Shown in pieces: positions 14,293-23,322 of a stretch of DNA of 23,946 bases; position 1 is the stretch's first letter; every line of letters begins with the position of its first letter. The position numbers and the translations under genes were made by a program. The DNA lies in the NCBI GenBank assembly GCA_009700405.1, contig WLMD01000011.1, positions 1 through 23,946 on the forward strand. Reading direction: 5' to 3'. The DNA is from Actinomycetota bacterium. GTDB lineage: Bacteria > Actinomycetota > Actinomycetes > Nanopelagicales > Nanopelagicaceae. Under the pieces are notes generated by a model. It worked only from the letters and a program-made list of their open reading frames with translations, did not search any database and was not told where the DNA came from.

Positions 14293-15841
14293 TCCGTCGC
14301 GCCACGGCGTATTAGTTGTAGATTTCGGGGCGCAGTACGCTCAGTTAATTGCACGGCGCGTTCGCGAAGTTCATGTTTATAGCGAGATTGTGCCTTCATC
14401 AATTACTGCCGCAGAAGTGACGAGTAAAAATCCCGAAGCAATCATTCTTTCTGGCGGACCTTCAAGTGTCTATGCAGCAGGTGCTCCTACATTTGATAGC
14501 TCAATCTTTGATTTAGGAATCCCTGTATTTGGAATTTGTTATGGCTTCCAAGTGATGGCTGCTGCACTTGGCGGAGTCGTTAGCCAAACAGGCAAGTCAG
14601 AATTTGGTCGAACTCCGTTGAAGTCAGAGAATTCATCGAAAGTTTTTCACTCTCTGCCTACAGAACAACTGGTCTGGATGAGTCATGGAGATGCCGTAAC
14701 ACAAGCCCCCCATGGATTTACTGTGTGTGCTGCCACCAAGGACACTGCTATTTCTGCTTTTGAAAATGAATCAGCGCAATTGGCTGGAGTGCAATTTCAC
14801 CCAGAGGTACTTCATTCAGAAAATGGTCAGGAAGTATTGCGACATTGGATAGTCGATATTGCGGGTTGCCAACCAACATGGACAACGAGCAATATCGCTG
14901 AAACCGAAATTGCAAAAGTTAAATCACTGGTTGGAAATAAGCGAGTTATATGTGGGCTTTCCGGCGGCGTAGATTCCGCAGTTGCTGCAGCGATTGTCCA
15001 AAAGGCAATTGGTTCGCAGCTCACGTGCGTATTCGTTAATCATGGATTGCTTCGCGAAGGTGAAGCCGAACAAGTTGAGACTGATTTTGTAGCCGCCACG
15101 GGAGTTCAGTTGATGGTCGTAGATGCGCGTGAGCAATTCTTGCAAGCCCTTTCAGGTGTCAGCGATCCTGAGACAAAGCGCAAAATCATTGGCCGAGAAT
15201 TTATTCGGAGTTTTGAAGCTGCAGCTCGAGAAATTGCAGCCGGAGGAGATGTCGAATTCTTAGTTCAGGGCACTCTCTATCCGGATGTTGTTGAGTCAGG
15301 TGGCGGAACAGGTACTGCAAATATCAAATCTCACCATAACGTTGGTGGACTTCCAGATGATTTGAAATTCACCTTAATAGAACCGCTTCGTACTCTCTTT
15401 AAAGATGAAGTTCGCCAAGTAGGACTAGAACTTCAACTCCCAGAAGAAATTGTTATGCGCCAACCTTTCCCGGGCCCGGGTTTAGCTATTCGCATTATTG
15501 GTGAAGTTACTCCCGATCGCTTGGAAATTTTGCGTCATGCAGATCGCATTGTTCGTGAAGAATTGCACACGGCAGGGCAAGATCGCCTGATATGGCAATG
15601 CCCAGTTGTTCTTTTAGCTGATGTGCGAAGTGTGGGAGTGCAGGGTGATGGTCGTACATATGGACACCCCATCGTGTTACGCCCTGTCTCCAGTGAAGAT
15701 GCGATGACCGCAGATTGGTCGCGCCTTCCTTATGATTTACTGGAAAAGATTTCTACACGGATTACCAATGAAGTACGGGATGTAAATCGAGTTGTTCTGG
15801 ATATAACCAGCAAACCTCCAGGGACAATTGAGTGGGAGTAG
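14285..15841 (+). CDS. guaA: GMP synthase (glutamine-hydrolysing)
   Basis: This is a 518-residue two-domain enzyme that aminates XMP to GMP. The N-terminal class-I glutamine amidotransferase has Cys85 in GICYGFQ and His172/Glu174 in FHPEV. The synthetase domain has the PP-loop SGGVDS (226-231), and the C-terminal dimerisation domain ends in KPPGTIEWE, the family terminus. The frame extends up to ATG 14207, but GTG 14285 gives the usual N-terminus (NPSRHGVLVVDFGAQ), a GAGG 12 nt upstream and an 8-nt GTGCATAA overlap with guaB3. It completes the guaB-guaB3-guaA unit. Confidence 0.96.
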   Translation: MHNPSRHGVLVVDFGAQYAQLIARRVREVHVYSEIVPSSITAAEVTSKNPEAIILSGGPSSVYAAGAPTFDSSIFDLGIPVFGICYGFQVMAAALGGVVSQTGKSEFGRTPLKSENSSKVFHSLPTEQLVWMSHGDAVTQAPHGFTVCAATKDTAISAFENESAQLAGVQFHPEVLHSENGQEVLRHWIVDIAGCQPTWTTSNIAETEIAKVKSLVGNKRVICGLSGGVDSAVAAAIVQKAIGSQLTCVFVNHGLLREGEAEQVETDFVAATGVQLMVVDAREQFLQALSGVSDPETKRKIIGREFIRSFEAAAREIAAGGDVEFLVQGTLYPDVVESGGGTGTANIKSHHNVGGLPDDLKFTLIEPLRTLFKDEVRQVGLELQLPEEIVMRQPFPGPGLAIRIIGEVTPDRLEILRHADRIVREELHTAGQDRLIWQCPVVLLADVRSVGVQGDGRTYGHPIVLRPVSSEDAMTADWSRLPYDLLEKISTRITNEVRDVNRVVLDITSKPPGTIEWE

Positions 15842-15845
15842 TTAG

Positions 15846-15851
15846 TACAAT
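15846..15851 (+). promoter_or_regulatory. Possible -10 element for the secreted cyclophilin gene
   Basis: TACAAT lies 34 bp before the ATG in the short guaA-cyclophilin gap. The best upstream partner, GGGACA at 15821-15826, is 19 bp away and matches the -35 consensus at four of six positions. The call is weak; read-through from guaA is equally possible. Confidence 0.3.
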
Positions 15852-15885
15852 TTCGTTGATCACACATGTAAAAAGGGAGAGAGTA

Positions 15886-16533
15886 ATGAAACGAATTCTT
15901 GGTGTTGTAGTTACAGGGCTGTTGATTTCGAGTTTGCCTCAGTCAGCAGTCGCATCAGTCCACGCAGTTGCCAAAGTAACATGCAAAGCGACCAAGTCAA
16001 TTGCTCACACTCCTAAAGAGGTTGCTACGCCCAAGAAAGTATTGCCTGGCAAAATCGGATCCTTCACACTTGTTACCAACTGCGGCAATATCGTGATTAA
16101 AACCGATGGAGTAAAAGCTCCAGTTACTTTGACGGCTTTGACCACGTTAGCCAAAGGTGGTTTCTATGATCACTCGTTGTGCCATCGTGTAACAACTACG
16201 CAAATGTGGGTATTGCAATGTGGCGACCCAACGGCCAAAGGAAATGGTGGCCCTGCATTTTCTTTTCAAGATGAGAATCTTCCAATGACTGAGGTAAATA
16301 ATTACCCAAGTGGCACAGTTGCAATGGCTAATTCAGGAAATCCTGGGACAAATGGCAGTCAATTCTTCCTCGTTTACGGAGATACAACTTTGCCAGCCAA
16401 CTACACAATTTGGGGCACCATTACATCTGGTTTAAACATACTTAAGGCGATTGGTGCTGCAGGTATTAAGGGTGGCGGAACCGATGGAACTCCAGTTAAG
16501 ACAATTGCAATTGAAAAAGTAATCGTTAAATAA
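15886..16533 (+). CDS. Secreted cyclophilin-type peptidyl-prolyl isomerase
   Basis: This is a 215-residue protein with a signal peptide (residues 1-23, MKRILGVVVTGLLISSL...SAVA) and a cyclophilin domain from about residue 58. Catalytic Arg101 is in LCHRV and Gln111 in VLQCGDPTAKGNGGPAF. MANSGNPGTNGSQFFLVYGD is the core signature. Cys99 and Cys112, in CHRV and LQCGD, recall actinobacterial PpiB proteins and could pair as a disulphide outside the cell. No lipobox is seen. ATG 15886 follows AAAGGGAGAGAG; the frame continues upstream into guaA, but the signal peptide fixes this start. It probably assists folding of exported proteins. Confidence 0.92.
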   Translation: MKRILGVVVTGLLISSLPQSAVASVHAVAKVTCKATKSIAHTPKEVATPKKVLPGKIGSFTLVTNCGNIVIKTDGVKAPVTLTALTTLAKGGFYDHSLCHRVTTTQMWVLQCGDPTAKGNGGPAFSFQDENLPMTEVNNYPSGTVAMANSGNPGTNGSQFFLVYGDTTLPANYTIWGTITSGLNILKAIGAAGIKGGGTDGTPVKTIAIEKVIVK

Positions 16534-16534
16534 T

Positions 16535-17257
16535 TTAGTTCGTATTTACGATCTTAAATGCTTCGGCAATTCTGCCCTCGGCAAATCCCGCAATTGCAGC
16601 GTTTCGTTCGCCCCACGAACGGACCAAGTTTTCCAACTCGGGGTTATGCGCAGTTTGTGAGACATGGCAATGCAGTGCAGCCATCTTGAGGTGAAAAGTA
16701 TCTGTGATGTCAACAAAGTGATCGGGTTGATTGTGCGCGGTAACCCAGACTTCTTTCACTCTCCACGGTTGAAGCCCTTCCGCCATGAATTCTGGAAATG
16801 CAAATGGGTTACGTGCGTCAGGATAAACGGCTTGAATGGAACTTTCTCCAGCAGCTAGATGATCCGGGTGGCTTGCACCAATGCGATCCCAGTTTCTTTC
16901 GGGACTTTGGCAGACGAGGCGATCTGGTTGTGCGATACGAATCATTCGCACCAAATCTTTGCGCAGACCTAACGTTGGCTCAAGTGACCCATCGCGGTAA
17001 TTGAGGAAAGTAATATCAGTGACACCAATTGCAGCGCCGGCTTCGCGTTGTTCTCTCTGACGAACAGCTGGCATTTCCTCTACAGGAATGCCAGATTCCT
17101 CTCCGCCCTGATCTCCATTTGTACAAAAGCAGTAAGAAACTTCTATGCCTTGCGCAACCCATTGAGCAATAGTCCCAGATGCTCCAAAATCGGAATCATC
17201 AGGGTGGGCACTAATAACGAGTATTCGTTTAATCTCGCTGTCGGCAATCGGCTGCAT
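16535..17257 (-). CDS. PIG-L/LmbE family zinc deacetylase
   Basis: This is a 240-residue PIG-L family protein. The zinc-binding AHPDDSDFGASG (17-28) has His18 and Asp21, and ASHPDHLAAGE (128-138) supplies the second histidine motif. The family removes acetyl groups from GlcNAc-type substrates (MshB, Mca, BshB, teicoplanin and PIG-L enzymes). MshB and Mca of the mycothiol pathway are about 290-300 residues, so this shorter protein is not clearly either, though a thiol-conjugate or amino-sugar role fits. AAGGGACG precedes the ATG. It is convergent with the cyclophilin gene, stop codons one base apart, and divergent from pcrA. Confidence 0.85.
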   Translation of the reverse strand: MQPIADSEIKRILVISAHPDDSDFGASGTIAQWVAQGIEVSYCFCTNGDQGGEESGIPVEEMPAVRQREQREAGAAIGVTDITFLNYRDGSLEPTLGLRKDLVRMIRIAQPDRLVCQSPERNWDRIGASHPDHLAAGESSIQAVYPDARNPFAFPEFMAEGLQPWRVKEVWVTAHNQPDHFVDITDTFHLKMAALHCHVSQTAHNPELENLVRSWGERNAAIAGFAEGRIAEAFKIVNTN

Positions 17258-17302
17258 AATCGTCCCTTAGTCGTGAAATGTTATGTTGTCGGCGAAGCCT
17301 AA

Positions 17303-17308
17303 TAGAAT
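17303..17308 (+). promoter_or_regulatory. Possible -10 element giving a leaderless pcrA transcript
   Basis: TAGAAT lies 7 bp before ATG 17316, so transcription would begin at or next to the start codon. A weak -35 candidate TTATGT lies at 17281-17286 with a 16-bp spacer. No Shine-Dalgarno sequence is visible, consistent with a leaderless mRNA. Confidence 0.4.
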
Positions 17309-17315
17309 GCGCCAC

Positions 17316-19547
17316 ATGATGAGTCCTGATCCGTTGATTGACGGGCTCAACCCCCAGCAAAAGGCCGCCGTGGAGCATGCCGGCGGACCACTTTTGGTCG
17401 TAGCAGGGGCGGGATCTGGCAAGACTCGCGTCTTAACTCGCCGTATCGCATATCTCATGGCACGTCGCGGGGCGGCGCCATATGAAATTCTGGCAATCAC
17501 TTTTACCAATAAGGCCGCCGGTGAAATGAAAGAACGCGTTGCCGAACTTGTAGGTCCTATTGCTCGTTCGATGTGGGTCTCAACTTTTCACTCTGCATGT
17601 GTTCGAATGCTTCGCCAAGAGGCAACACGCCTTGGCTATACCAACTCCTTTAGCATTTACGACCAGGCAGATAGCTTGCGTTTAATTACGATTGTTTCTA
17701 AAGAACTCAATCTAGATGCCAAGCGATATCCAGCTCGGCAATTTCAATCAATGATTTCAAATGCCAAGAATGAATTGCTCGGGCCATCGGATTATCTCAA
17801 TTCAACACAGAATCAATTCGAACAAGTTGTCGCAGAAGTTTATGCGGTCTACCAAAAGAGACTTCAGATGGCTAATGCAATGGATTTCGATGATCTGATT
17901 CTCAAAACGGTAGAAGTGCTGCAAAGATTTCCCGAAACAAAAGCTCGCTTTCGATCGCGCTTTCGCCATGTTTTAGTTGATGAGTATCAAGACACCAACC
18001 ATGCTCAGTATCAGCTCATTCGTGAACTTGTAGGAACTGATGCTGATGGTTTACCACCTGCCGAACTCTGTGTGGTTGGCGATGCTGACCAATCTATTTA
18101 TGGTTTTCGAGGAGCGACGATTCGCAACATTTTGCAATTTGAAATGGATTACCCGAACGCAACAACTGTCTTGCTCGAGCAGAATTACCGTTCAACTCAA
18201 AATATCCTCAATGCGGCTAATGCAGTTATTACTCAGAACGAGAGCCGAAAAGAGAAAAACCTATGGTCACAAGCTGGCGCTGGTGCCCCGCTAGTTGGCT
18301 ACGTTGCCGAGAGTGAACACGATGAAGCCAACTTCATCAAAGATGAGATCAGAACCTTACAAAACGCTGGCACTTCGCAACCTGGTGATACGGCAATCTT
18401 CTATCGAACCAATGCCCAGTCTCGTGTCTTTGAAGAAGTATTTATGCGTGCAGCACTGCCATATAAAGTTGTTGGAGGAGTGCGTTTCTACGAGCGCAAA
18501 GAAGTTAAGGATTTGCTTGCTTATTTACGGGTCCTCGCCAATCCCAGTGACGAGGTATCCCTTCGCCGAATCATTAATGTTCCTAAACGTGGAATTGGCG
18601 ATCGAGCCCTTGATTATGTAGATGCATTCGCCCAATCTGAATTCACTTCATTCTGGCAAGGTTTGCACCGTTGTAACGAAATTTCAGATATGCCGGCGCG
18701 TGCGGCTTCATCAGTTCACGAATTTCTATCGATGATTGGCGCGCTTCGGGTTCTTGTTGAAGCCAAGGTGCGACCTTCAGTAATCATTGAAGCAGTTCTA
18801 GAGCAATCTGGTTTATTGGCCGAACTTTCATCAAGCACCGACCCCCAAGATGAAGTTCGCGTGGAGAACTTACAAGAATTAGTGGCCGTCTCGATGGAAT
18901 ACGAAGAGCGACCATTTGAAGCGCTCGGCGAAGATGAAGAGATTTCTTTGGCAGGATTCTTAGAGCAAGTTTCTCTCGTTGCTGATGCTGATGAAATTCC
19001 TGAAGGTGAAGACCATGGTGGTGTCGTCACCTTAATGACACTTCACACTGCCAAGGGCTTGGAATTTCCCACTGTATTTCTAACTGGTTTGGAAGATGGA
19101 ATCTTTCCGCACTCGCGAACTTTGGGCGAGAAGAATGAAATTGAAGAAGAGCGCAGACTTGCCTACGTTGGCTTAACTCGCGCAGAACAACGTTTGTATC
19201 TCACTCGTGCGGAGTATCGATCTTCGTGGGGTGCTCCGAATTACAATCCTCCTTCACGTTTTCTTGAAGAGATTCCTGAAGATGTTATTCAGTGGCGAAA
19301 CAAAAGCGTTACTTCATCGCCGATTTCTAAGCGTCGAGATTTCACGGCCCCTCCACCTCGGGCGACGGGCAAGAAGAGCGTGGCGATGGATCTTGCTGTC
19401 GGGGAGCGTGTGTCACACGACACATTCGGACTTGGGACAGTTACGGCTCTTTCAGGCGAGGGAGATCGCGCTGAAGCGACAATCAATTTCGGTCAATATG
19501 GTGAGAAGCGTTTGTTGCTGCGGTATGCACCCGTCGAGAAGCTCTAG
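17316..19547 (+). CDS. pcrA: Superfamily 1 DNA helicase PcrA/UvrD
   Basis: This is a 743-residue 3'-5' helicase for repair, replication-fork and transcription-coupled work. All SF1A motifs are visible: Q motif LNPQQ (11-15), Walker A GAGSGKT (31-37), TNKAAGEMKERV, DEYQDTNHAQY (motif II), GDADQSIYGFRGA (III), EQNYRST (IV), TLHTAKGLEFP (V) and AYVGLTRAEQRLYLTRA (VI). The C-terminal VGERVSHDTFGLGTVTALSG to LLLRYAPVEKL is the Tudor-like domain that binds RNA polymerase. ATG 17316 was taken from the -10 position; ATG 17319, 17307 and 17283 are alternatives. The order pcrA-sucC-sucD matches the mycobacterial uvrD1 locus. Confidence 0.95.
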   Translation: MMSPDPLIDGLNPQQKAAVEHAGGPLLVVAGAGSGKTRVLTRRIAYLMARRGAAPYEILAITFTNKAAGEMKERVAELVGPIARSMWVSTFHSACVRMLRQEATRLGYTNSFSIYDQADSLRLITIVSKELNLDAKRYPARQFQSMISNAKNELLGPSDYLNSTQNQFEQVVAEVYAVYQKRLQMANAMDFDDLILKTVEVLQRFPETKARFRSRFRHVLVDEYQDTNHAQYQLIRELVGTDADGLPPAELCVVGDADQSIYGFRGATIRNILQFEMDYPNATTVLLEQNYRSTQNILNAANAVITQNESRKEKNLWSQAGAGAPLVGYVAESEHDEANFIKDEIRTLQNAGTSQPGDTAIFYRTNAQSRVFEEVFMRAALPYKVVGGVRFYERKEVKDLLAYLRVLANPSDEVSLRRIINVPKRGIGDRALDYVDAFAQSEFTSFWQGLHRCNEISDMPARAASSVHEFLSMIGALRVLVEAKVRPSVIIEAVLEQSGLLAELSSSTDPQDEVRVENLQELVAVSMEYEERPFEALGEDEEISLAGFLEQVSLVADADEIPEGEDHGGVVTLMTLHTAKGLEFPTVFLTGLEDGIFPHSRTLGEKNEIEEERRLAYVGLTRAEQRLYLTRAEYRSSWGAPNYNPPSRFLEEIPEDVIQWRNKSVTSSPISKRRDFTAPPPRATGKKSVAMDLAVGERVSHDTFGLGTVTALSGEGDRAEATINFGQYGEKRLLLRYAPVEKL

Positions 19548-19593
19548 GATTACACCCGTTCGCCTGTACCACTAACCATGATTGGAGTCCCTC

Positions 19594-20757
19594 GTGGATC
19601 TCTTTGAATATCAAGCTAGAGATCTTTTCGAGAAACATGGAGTCCCGGTTTTGGCAGGCGCAGTTGCCACTACTCCCGAAGAAGCCGAAGCAGCAGCTCG
19701 TGGCATGGGAGGAAAAGTCGTCGTTAAGGCGCAAGTAAAAGTTGGTGGACGCGGTAAAGCTGGTGGAGTAAAGCTGGCCGAAGATGCGCAAGATGCTCGC
19801 GAGAAATCTGCCGCGATATTAGGAATGGATATTAAAGGGCACATTGTCGGAAAAGTGATGATTGCCCAAGCTGCGCCGATTGCCGAAGAATATTACTTAG
19901 CAATCTTGCTTGACCGCTCAAACAGAACATTCTTGGTGATGGCATCGGTAGCTGGCGGAATGGATATTGAGCAGGTAGCACATGAGACACCAGAAAAATT
20001 AGTAAAGGTCCCTGTTAATTCTAATGATGGGCTTTCAAAATCTGCAGCCGTCAAGATTATTAATGATGCTAAATTTCCAGCCGATATTGCAGATCAAGTT
20101 GCTGATGCGCTTGTGCTTTTATGGGGAGTTTTCGTTTCCGAAGATGCGACTCTCGTTGAAGTAAACCCCCTCGTTAAGACTTCAGATGGTCGCATCATTG
20201 CCTTGGATGGCAAAGTTACGCTTGATGACAATGCAGGTTTTCGCCACCCAGATCATGAAGCTCTTGTTGACGCATCAGCTACAAATGCTCTTGAAGCGGC
20301 CGCAAAGGAAAAAGATCTTAATTACGTAAAACTGGATGGCGAAGTTGGCATCATCGGAAATGGCGCAGGACTCGTCATGAGCACATTAGATGTTGTTGCC
20401 TATGCTGGAGAACAATTCGGCGGAGTAAAGCCTGCAAACTTCTTAGATATCGGTGGCGGTGCATCCGCCCAAGTTATGGCTGATGGTCTGTCGATAATCT
20501 TGGGTGATAAAGATGTAAAGAGCGTTTTCGTCAACGTCTTTGGTGGAATCACATCGTGTGACGCCGTAGCAAATGGAATTATTCAAGCTCTTGAAATCTT
20601 GGGTGATAAGGCGAAGAAACCGATAGTCGTCCGCTTAGATGGCAACAATGTTCTTGAAGGCCGCCGGATTCTTGATGAAGCGGCTCATCCCCTCATTCAG
20701 CAACTCGATACTATGGATGGCGCTGCAGCTCGCGCCGCAGAATTGGCGGCTAAATAA
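19594..20757 (+). CDS. sucC: Succinyl-CoA synthetase beta subunit
   Basis: This is a 387-residue beta subunit of the TCA-cycle enzyme converting succinyl-CoA to succinate with nucleotide phosphorylation. MDLFEYQARDLFEKHGVPV is the conserved start. The ATP-grasp features KAQVKVGGRGKAGGVKLA and LVEVNPLVKTSDG are present, as is FLDIGGGASAQ of the C-terminal domain. The open frame begins at TTG 19582, but GTG 19594 has GGAG 6 nt upstream and matches the family N-terminus. It overlaps sucD by one base (TAATG). ATP versus GTP preference was not judged. Confidence 0.97.
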   Translation: MDLFEYQARDLFEKHGVPVLAGAVATTPEEAEAAARGMGGKVVVKAQVKVGGRGKAGGVKLAEDAQDAREKSAAILGMDIKGHIVGKVMIAQAAPIAEEYYLAILLDRSNRTFLVMASVAGGMDIEQVAHETPEKLVKVPVNSNDGLSKSAAVKIINDAKFPADIADQVADALVLLWGVFVSEDATLVEVNPLVKTSDGRIIALDGKVTLDDNAGFRHPDHEALVDASATNALEAAAKEKDLNYVKLDGEVGIIGNGAGLVMSTLDVVAYAGEQFGGVKPANFLDIGGGASAQVMADGLSIILGDKDVKSVFVNVFGGITSCDAVANGIIQALEILGDKAKKPIVVRLDGNNVLEGRRILDEAAHPLIQQLDTMDGAAARAAELAAK

Positions 20758-21638
20758 TGTCTATCTTTATCAATAAGCATTCTCGCGTAATTGTTCAAGG
20801 CATGACTGGCTCTGAAGGAACAAAACACACACGTCGCATGTTGGCATCTGGCACCGTTGTCGTCGGTGGCGTAACGCCAGGTAAAGGCGGCCAAGTCATT
20901 GATATTGATGGCCATCAGCTTCCAGTTTTCAACACTGTTGCCGAAGCAGTCGCGGCAACGCAAGCAAACGTTTCTGTAGTTTTTGTTCCTCCGAAATTTG
21001 CCAAGGCAGCTGTGGTTGATGCCATAGATGCGGCGGTTCCACTTGTAGTCGTCATTACTGAAGGCATTCCCGTCCACGACACCGCAGCTTTCTTTGCTTA
21101 TTCACAGAGCAAGGGCACGACAAGAATTATTGGTCCAAATTGTCCTGGCCTTATCACTCCAGGTGAAAGCAATGTAGGAATCATTCCCTCTGATATCACC
21201 GGAACGGGGCCGATTGGGCTCGTGTCAAAATCAGGAACTCTCACCTACCAAATGATGTACGAACTTCGCGATATTGGATTCACTACAGCGGTTGGAATTG
21301 GTGGCGATCCAATTATCGGAACAACCCACATTGATTGCTTGCGTGCATTCCAAGATGACCCTGATACCAAAGCAATCGTGATGATTGGTGAAATTGGTGG
21401 AGATGCCGAAGAGCGTGCAGCTGCATTTATTAGTGAGTATGTAACCAAGCCAGTTGTTGGATACGTTGCCGGCTTTACAGCACCTGAGGGAAAGACAATG
21501 GGCCATGCTGGCGCCATAGTCTCTGGTTCATCAGGCACCGCACAAGGCAAGAAAGACGCACTTGAAGCAGCAGGAGTTCAAGTGGGTAAAACTCCTAGCG
21601 AGAGCGCTCGATTAATGCGCGCACTTCTAAGCCGATAA
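20757..21638 (+). CDS. sucD: Succinyl-CoA synthetase alpha subunit
   Basis: This is the 293-residue alpha subunit that binds CoA and carries the phosphohistidine. The N-terminal Rossmann CoA-binding part has VIVQGMTGSEGTKHTRRML, then GGVTPGKGG. GPNCPGLITPGE (126-137) follows, and the active-site His250 lies in GKTMGHAGAIVSG. The length is normal. The ATG shares its A with the sucC stop, so the two subunits are translationally coupled for equal dosage. Five bases separate it from the next gene. Confidence 0.97.
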   Translation: MSIFINKHSRVIVQGMTGSEGTKHTRRMLASGTVVVGGVTPGKGGQVIDIDGHQLPVFNTVAEAVAATQANVSVVFVPPKFAKAAVVDAIDAAVPLVVVITEGIPVHDTAAFFAYSQSKGTTRIIGPNCPGLITPGESNVGIIPSDITGTGPIGLVSKSGTLTYQMMYELRDIGFTTAVGIGGDPIIGTTHIDCLRAFQDDPDTKAIVMIGEIGGDAEERAAAFISEYVTKPVVGYVAGFTAPEGKTMGHAGAIVSGSSGTAQGKKDALEAAGVQVGKTPSESARLMRALLSR

Positions 21639-21643
21639 CGTAG

Positions 21644-22747
21644 ATGTTTCAACGCGTCCTGTGGGTCTCGTTGACACAAGCCCTTCGTAGCGTTTTCATC
21701 CTGGTTTTACCTATCGCCTTTATCTCTTTATTCGCCTGGGCAACGGCAGGCAGCAGCAATGGCAATACCGCCGATCCAATGCGAGCAACAATGTGGATCT
21801 GGCTCGCTGCACATCACATTCCATTTCACCTTGTTCTCCCACCCGGCGGGGAAAGCGGTTTGCTCTCCTATTTGCCAGTGGGCGCATTGATTTTTCCTTT
21901 ACTGAGCATCCGTAATGGATTTAAACGAGCCTGCGATCGTATCGATTCAGATCAACAAACGCGCCAACTCGCACGCGTTCTCTTTGCTCTTACGTATGCA
22001 GGAGTTTCACTGTCGATATCTTGGTTCTCGGCAACTGCGGCAATAACTCCGAATCTTTATTGGACTCCAGCAATCGCAGTTGCACTTGTTTGGGTAGCTA
22101 CCGTTTCCAATAAAATCAAAGTGAATAGGGCAGAAATTTCCTCTCGAAGTATGGCCCTCAGCGTGATTGCGATTCTATTCGGGGCCTCTAGTTTAGTTTT
22201 TGGTCTAGGTTTATTTTTCCACCTGAAGAGCGTGCAAAACCTAACTATTGTTTTGCAACCAGGTTTTGTTGGTGGAATTCTCTTATTGCTATTGAACGTT
22301 CTCTACCTGCCTAATGCAGTAATCGCGACTTTGTCTTATTTGGTTGGTCCGGGCTTTGCAGTTGGAACCAACACATTGGTTTCTCCATTGACGCACCGAC
22401 TATCTGAAATACCCGCTCTGCCCCTTCTTGGTGGCCTGCCAACAGGAAGGCACCCGCTTGTGCTTCTTTCCATCATGGGCGTAGTTGCTCTGGGTGCATT
22501 TATATACAACCTCACCATTACTCAGCGCTCTCGCGTTACAGTTCAAAGTTTCTTTCTTACCTCAGTGGGGATTACTGCATTGGCAATTCTTGGCAGTGGA
22601 TCACTGTTAACAAATGCCTTACGTTCGGTTGGAGTTTCACCGTGGCAACTTCCGTTAGCAATAGCCATGGAGATCGCCCTTGGAATCTTCTTGGCAATTA
22701 TCATCCCTCGAATATCTGAATTCATACCTGGCAGAAGGTCCGGGTGA
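21644..22747 (+). CDS. DUF6350 membrane protein, PerM-like
   Basis: This is a 367-residue integral membrane protein with about nine to ten hydrophobic segments and almost no soluble domain. LPPGGESGLLSYLPVGALIFP (first third) and YLVGPGFAVGTNTLVSPL (centre) are the conserved segments I associate with the actinobacterial DUF6350 family, followed by LPLLGGLPTGRHP. In Mycobacterium tuberculosis the sucD-purN interval holds PerM (Rv0955), linked to cell division and magnesium-limited survival. Position and motifs both point to an orthologue here. Its biochemical role is unknown. No clear SD precedes the ATG, 5 nt after sucD, so coupling to sucD is likely. The stop overlaps purN. Confidence 0.82.
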   Translation: MFQRVLWVSLTQALRSVFILVLPIAFISLFAWATAGSSNGNTADPMRATMWIWLAAHHIPFHLVLPPGGESGLLSYLPVGALIFPLLSIRNGFKRACDRIDSDQQTRQLARVLFALTYAGVSLSISWFSATAAITPNLYWTPAIAVALVWVATVSNKIKVNRAEISSRSMALSVIAILFGASSLVFGLGLFFHLKSVQNLTIVLQPGFVGGILLLLLNVLYLPNAVIATLSYLVGPGFAVGTNTLVSPLTHRLSEIPALPLLGGLPTGRHPLVLLSIMGVVALGAFIYNLTITQRSRVTVQSFFLTSVGITALAILGSGSLLTNALRSVGVSPWQLPLAIAMEIALGIFLAIIIPRISEFIPGRRSG

Positions 22748-23322
22748 TGGTTGCTCGGTTAGTTGTTCTTGCTTCGGGAAGCGGATCTCTCTTCCAAGCG
22801 ATTATGGACTCAGTGGACAAGGGAGAGTTGGCCGCCGAAATTGTTGCAGTGATTTCTGACCAGCCTCACGCTCAAGTTTTACGACGCGCTGCGAATTCTT
22901 CAATTCCTACTTATATTCTGCCAATGCCTGATGATCGCTCTCAATGGGATCAACAGATTTTCGACCTTGTATCAGCTCTTAAACCAACGCTAGTTGTGAG
23001 TGCAGGATTTATGCGAATCCTTAATCCAAACTTTGTTTCAACTTTCAAAGTTATTAATTCACATCCGGCTCTGTTGCCTAACTTTCCGGGCGCGCATGCC
23101 GTTCGGGATGCACTTGCTGCCGGGGCCAAGAAAACCGGAACCACGGTTCATTGGGTAGATTCGGGCGTGGATACTGGAGAAATAATCGCCCAAGCCAGCG
23201 TGGATATCTTCCCAGAGGATGATGAAGCATCATTGCACGAGCGTATTAAGATTCTCGAACGCGGTCTCATTGTTGCGACCATCTCTAAACTTCTTCCATC
23301 ATTGGAGAGAAAAAGTGTCTGA
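22747..23322 (+). CDS. purN: Phosphoribosylglycinamide formyltransferase PurN
   Basis: This 191-residue enzyme transfers a formyl group from 10-formyl-THF to GAR in purine synthesis. The N-terminal phosphate loop is LVVLASGSGSLFQAI. Catalytic Asn104 and His106 are in INSHPALLPNFPGAH, and Asp142 is in DSGVDTGEII. ATG 22747 has AGAAGG 8 nt upstream and overlaps the preceding TGA by one base; GTG 22744 is an alternative adding one residue. The gene overlaps purH by 8 nt, so the two folate-dependent formyl-transfer steps are co-produced. Confidence 0.95.
   Translation: MVARLVVLASGSGSLFQAIMDSVDKGELAAEIVAVISDQPHAQVLRRAANSSIPTYILPMPDDRSQWDQQIFDLVSALKPTLVVSAGFMRILNPNFVSTFKVINSHPALLPNFPGAHAVRDALAAGAKKTGTTVHWVDSGVDTGEIIAQASVDIFPEDDEASLHERIKILERGLIVATISKLLPSLERKSV

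Noticed and set aside
15466..15482. Palindrome CCCGGGCCCGGG in guaA that could look like a protein site or hairpin.
   Set aside because: It encodes the conserved GMP synthase segment PFPGPGLA, so the protein motif explains it.
19548..19593. pcrA-sucC gap as a promoter or terminator region.
   Set aside because: No TAnnnT element with a spaced -35 and no hairpin with a T-run could be found; sucC may be read from upstream.
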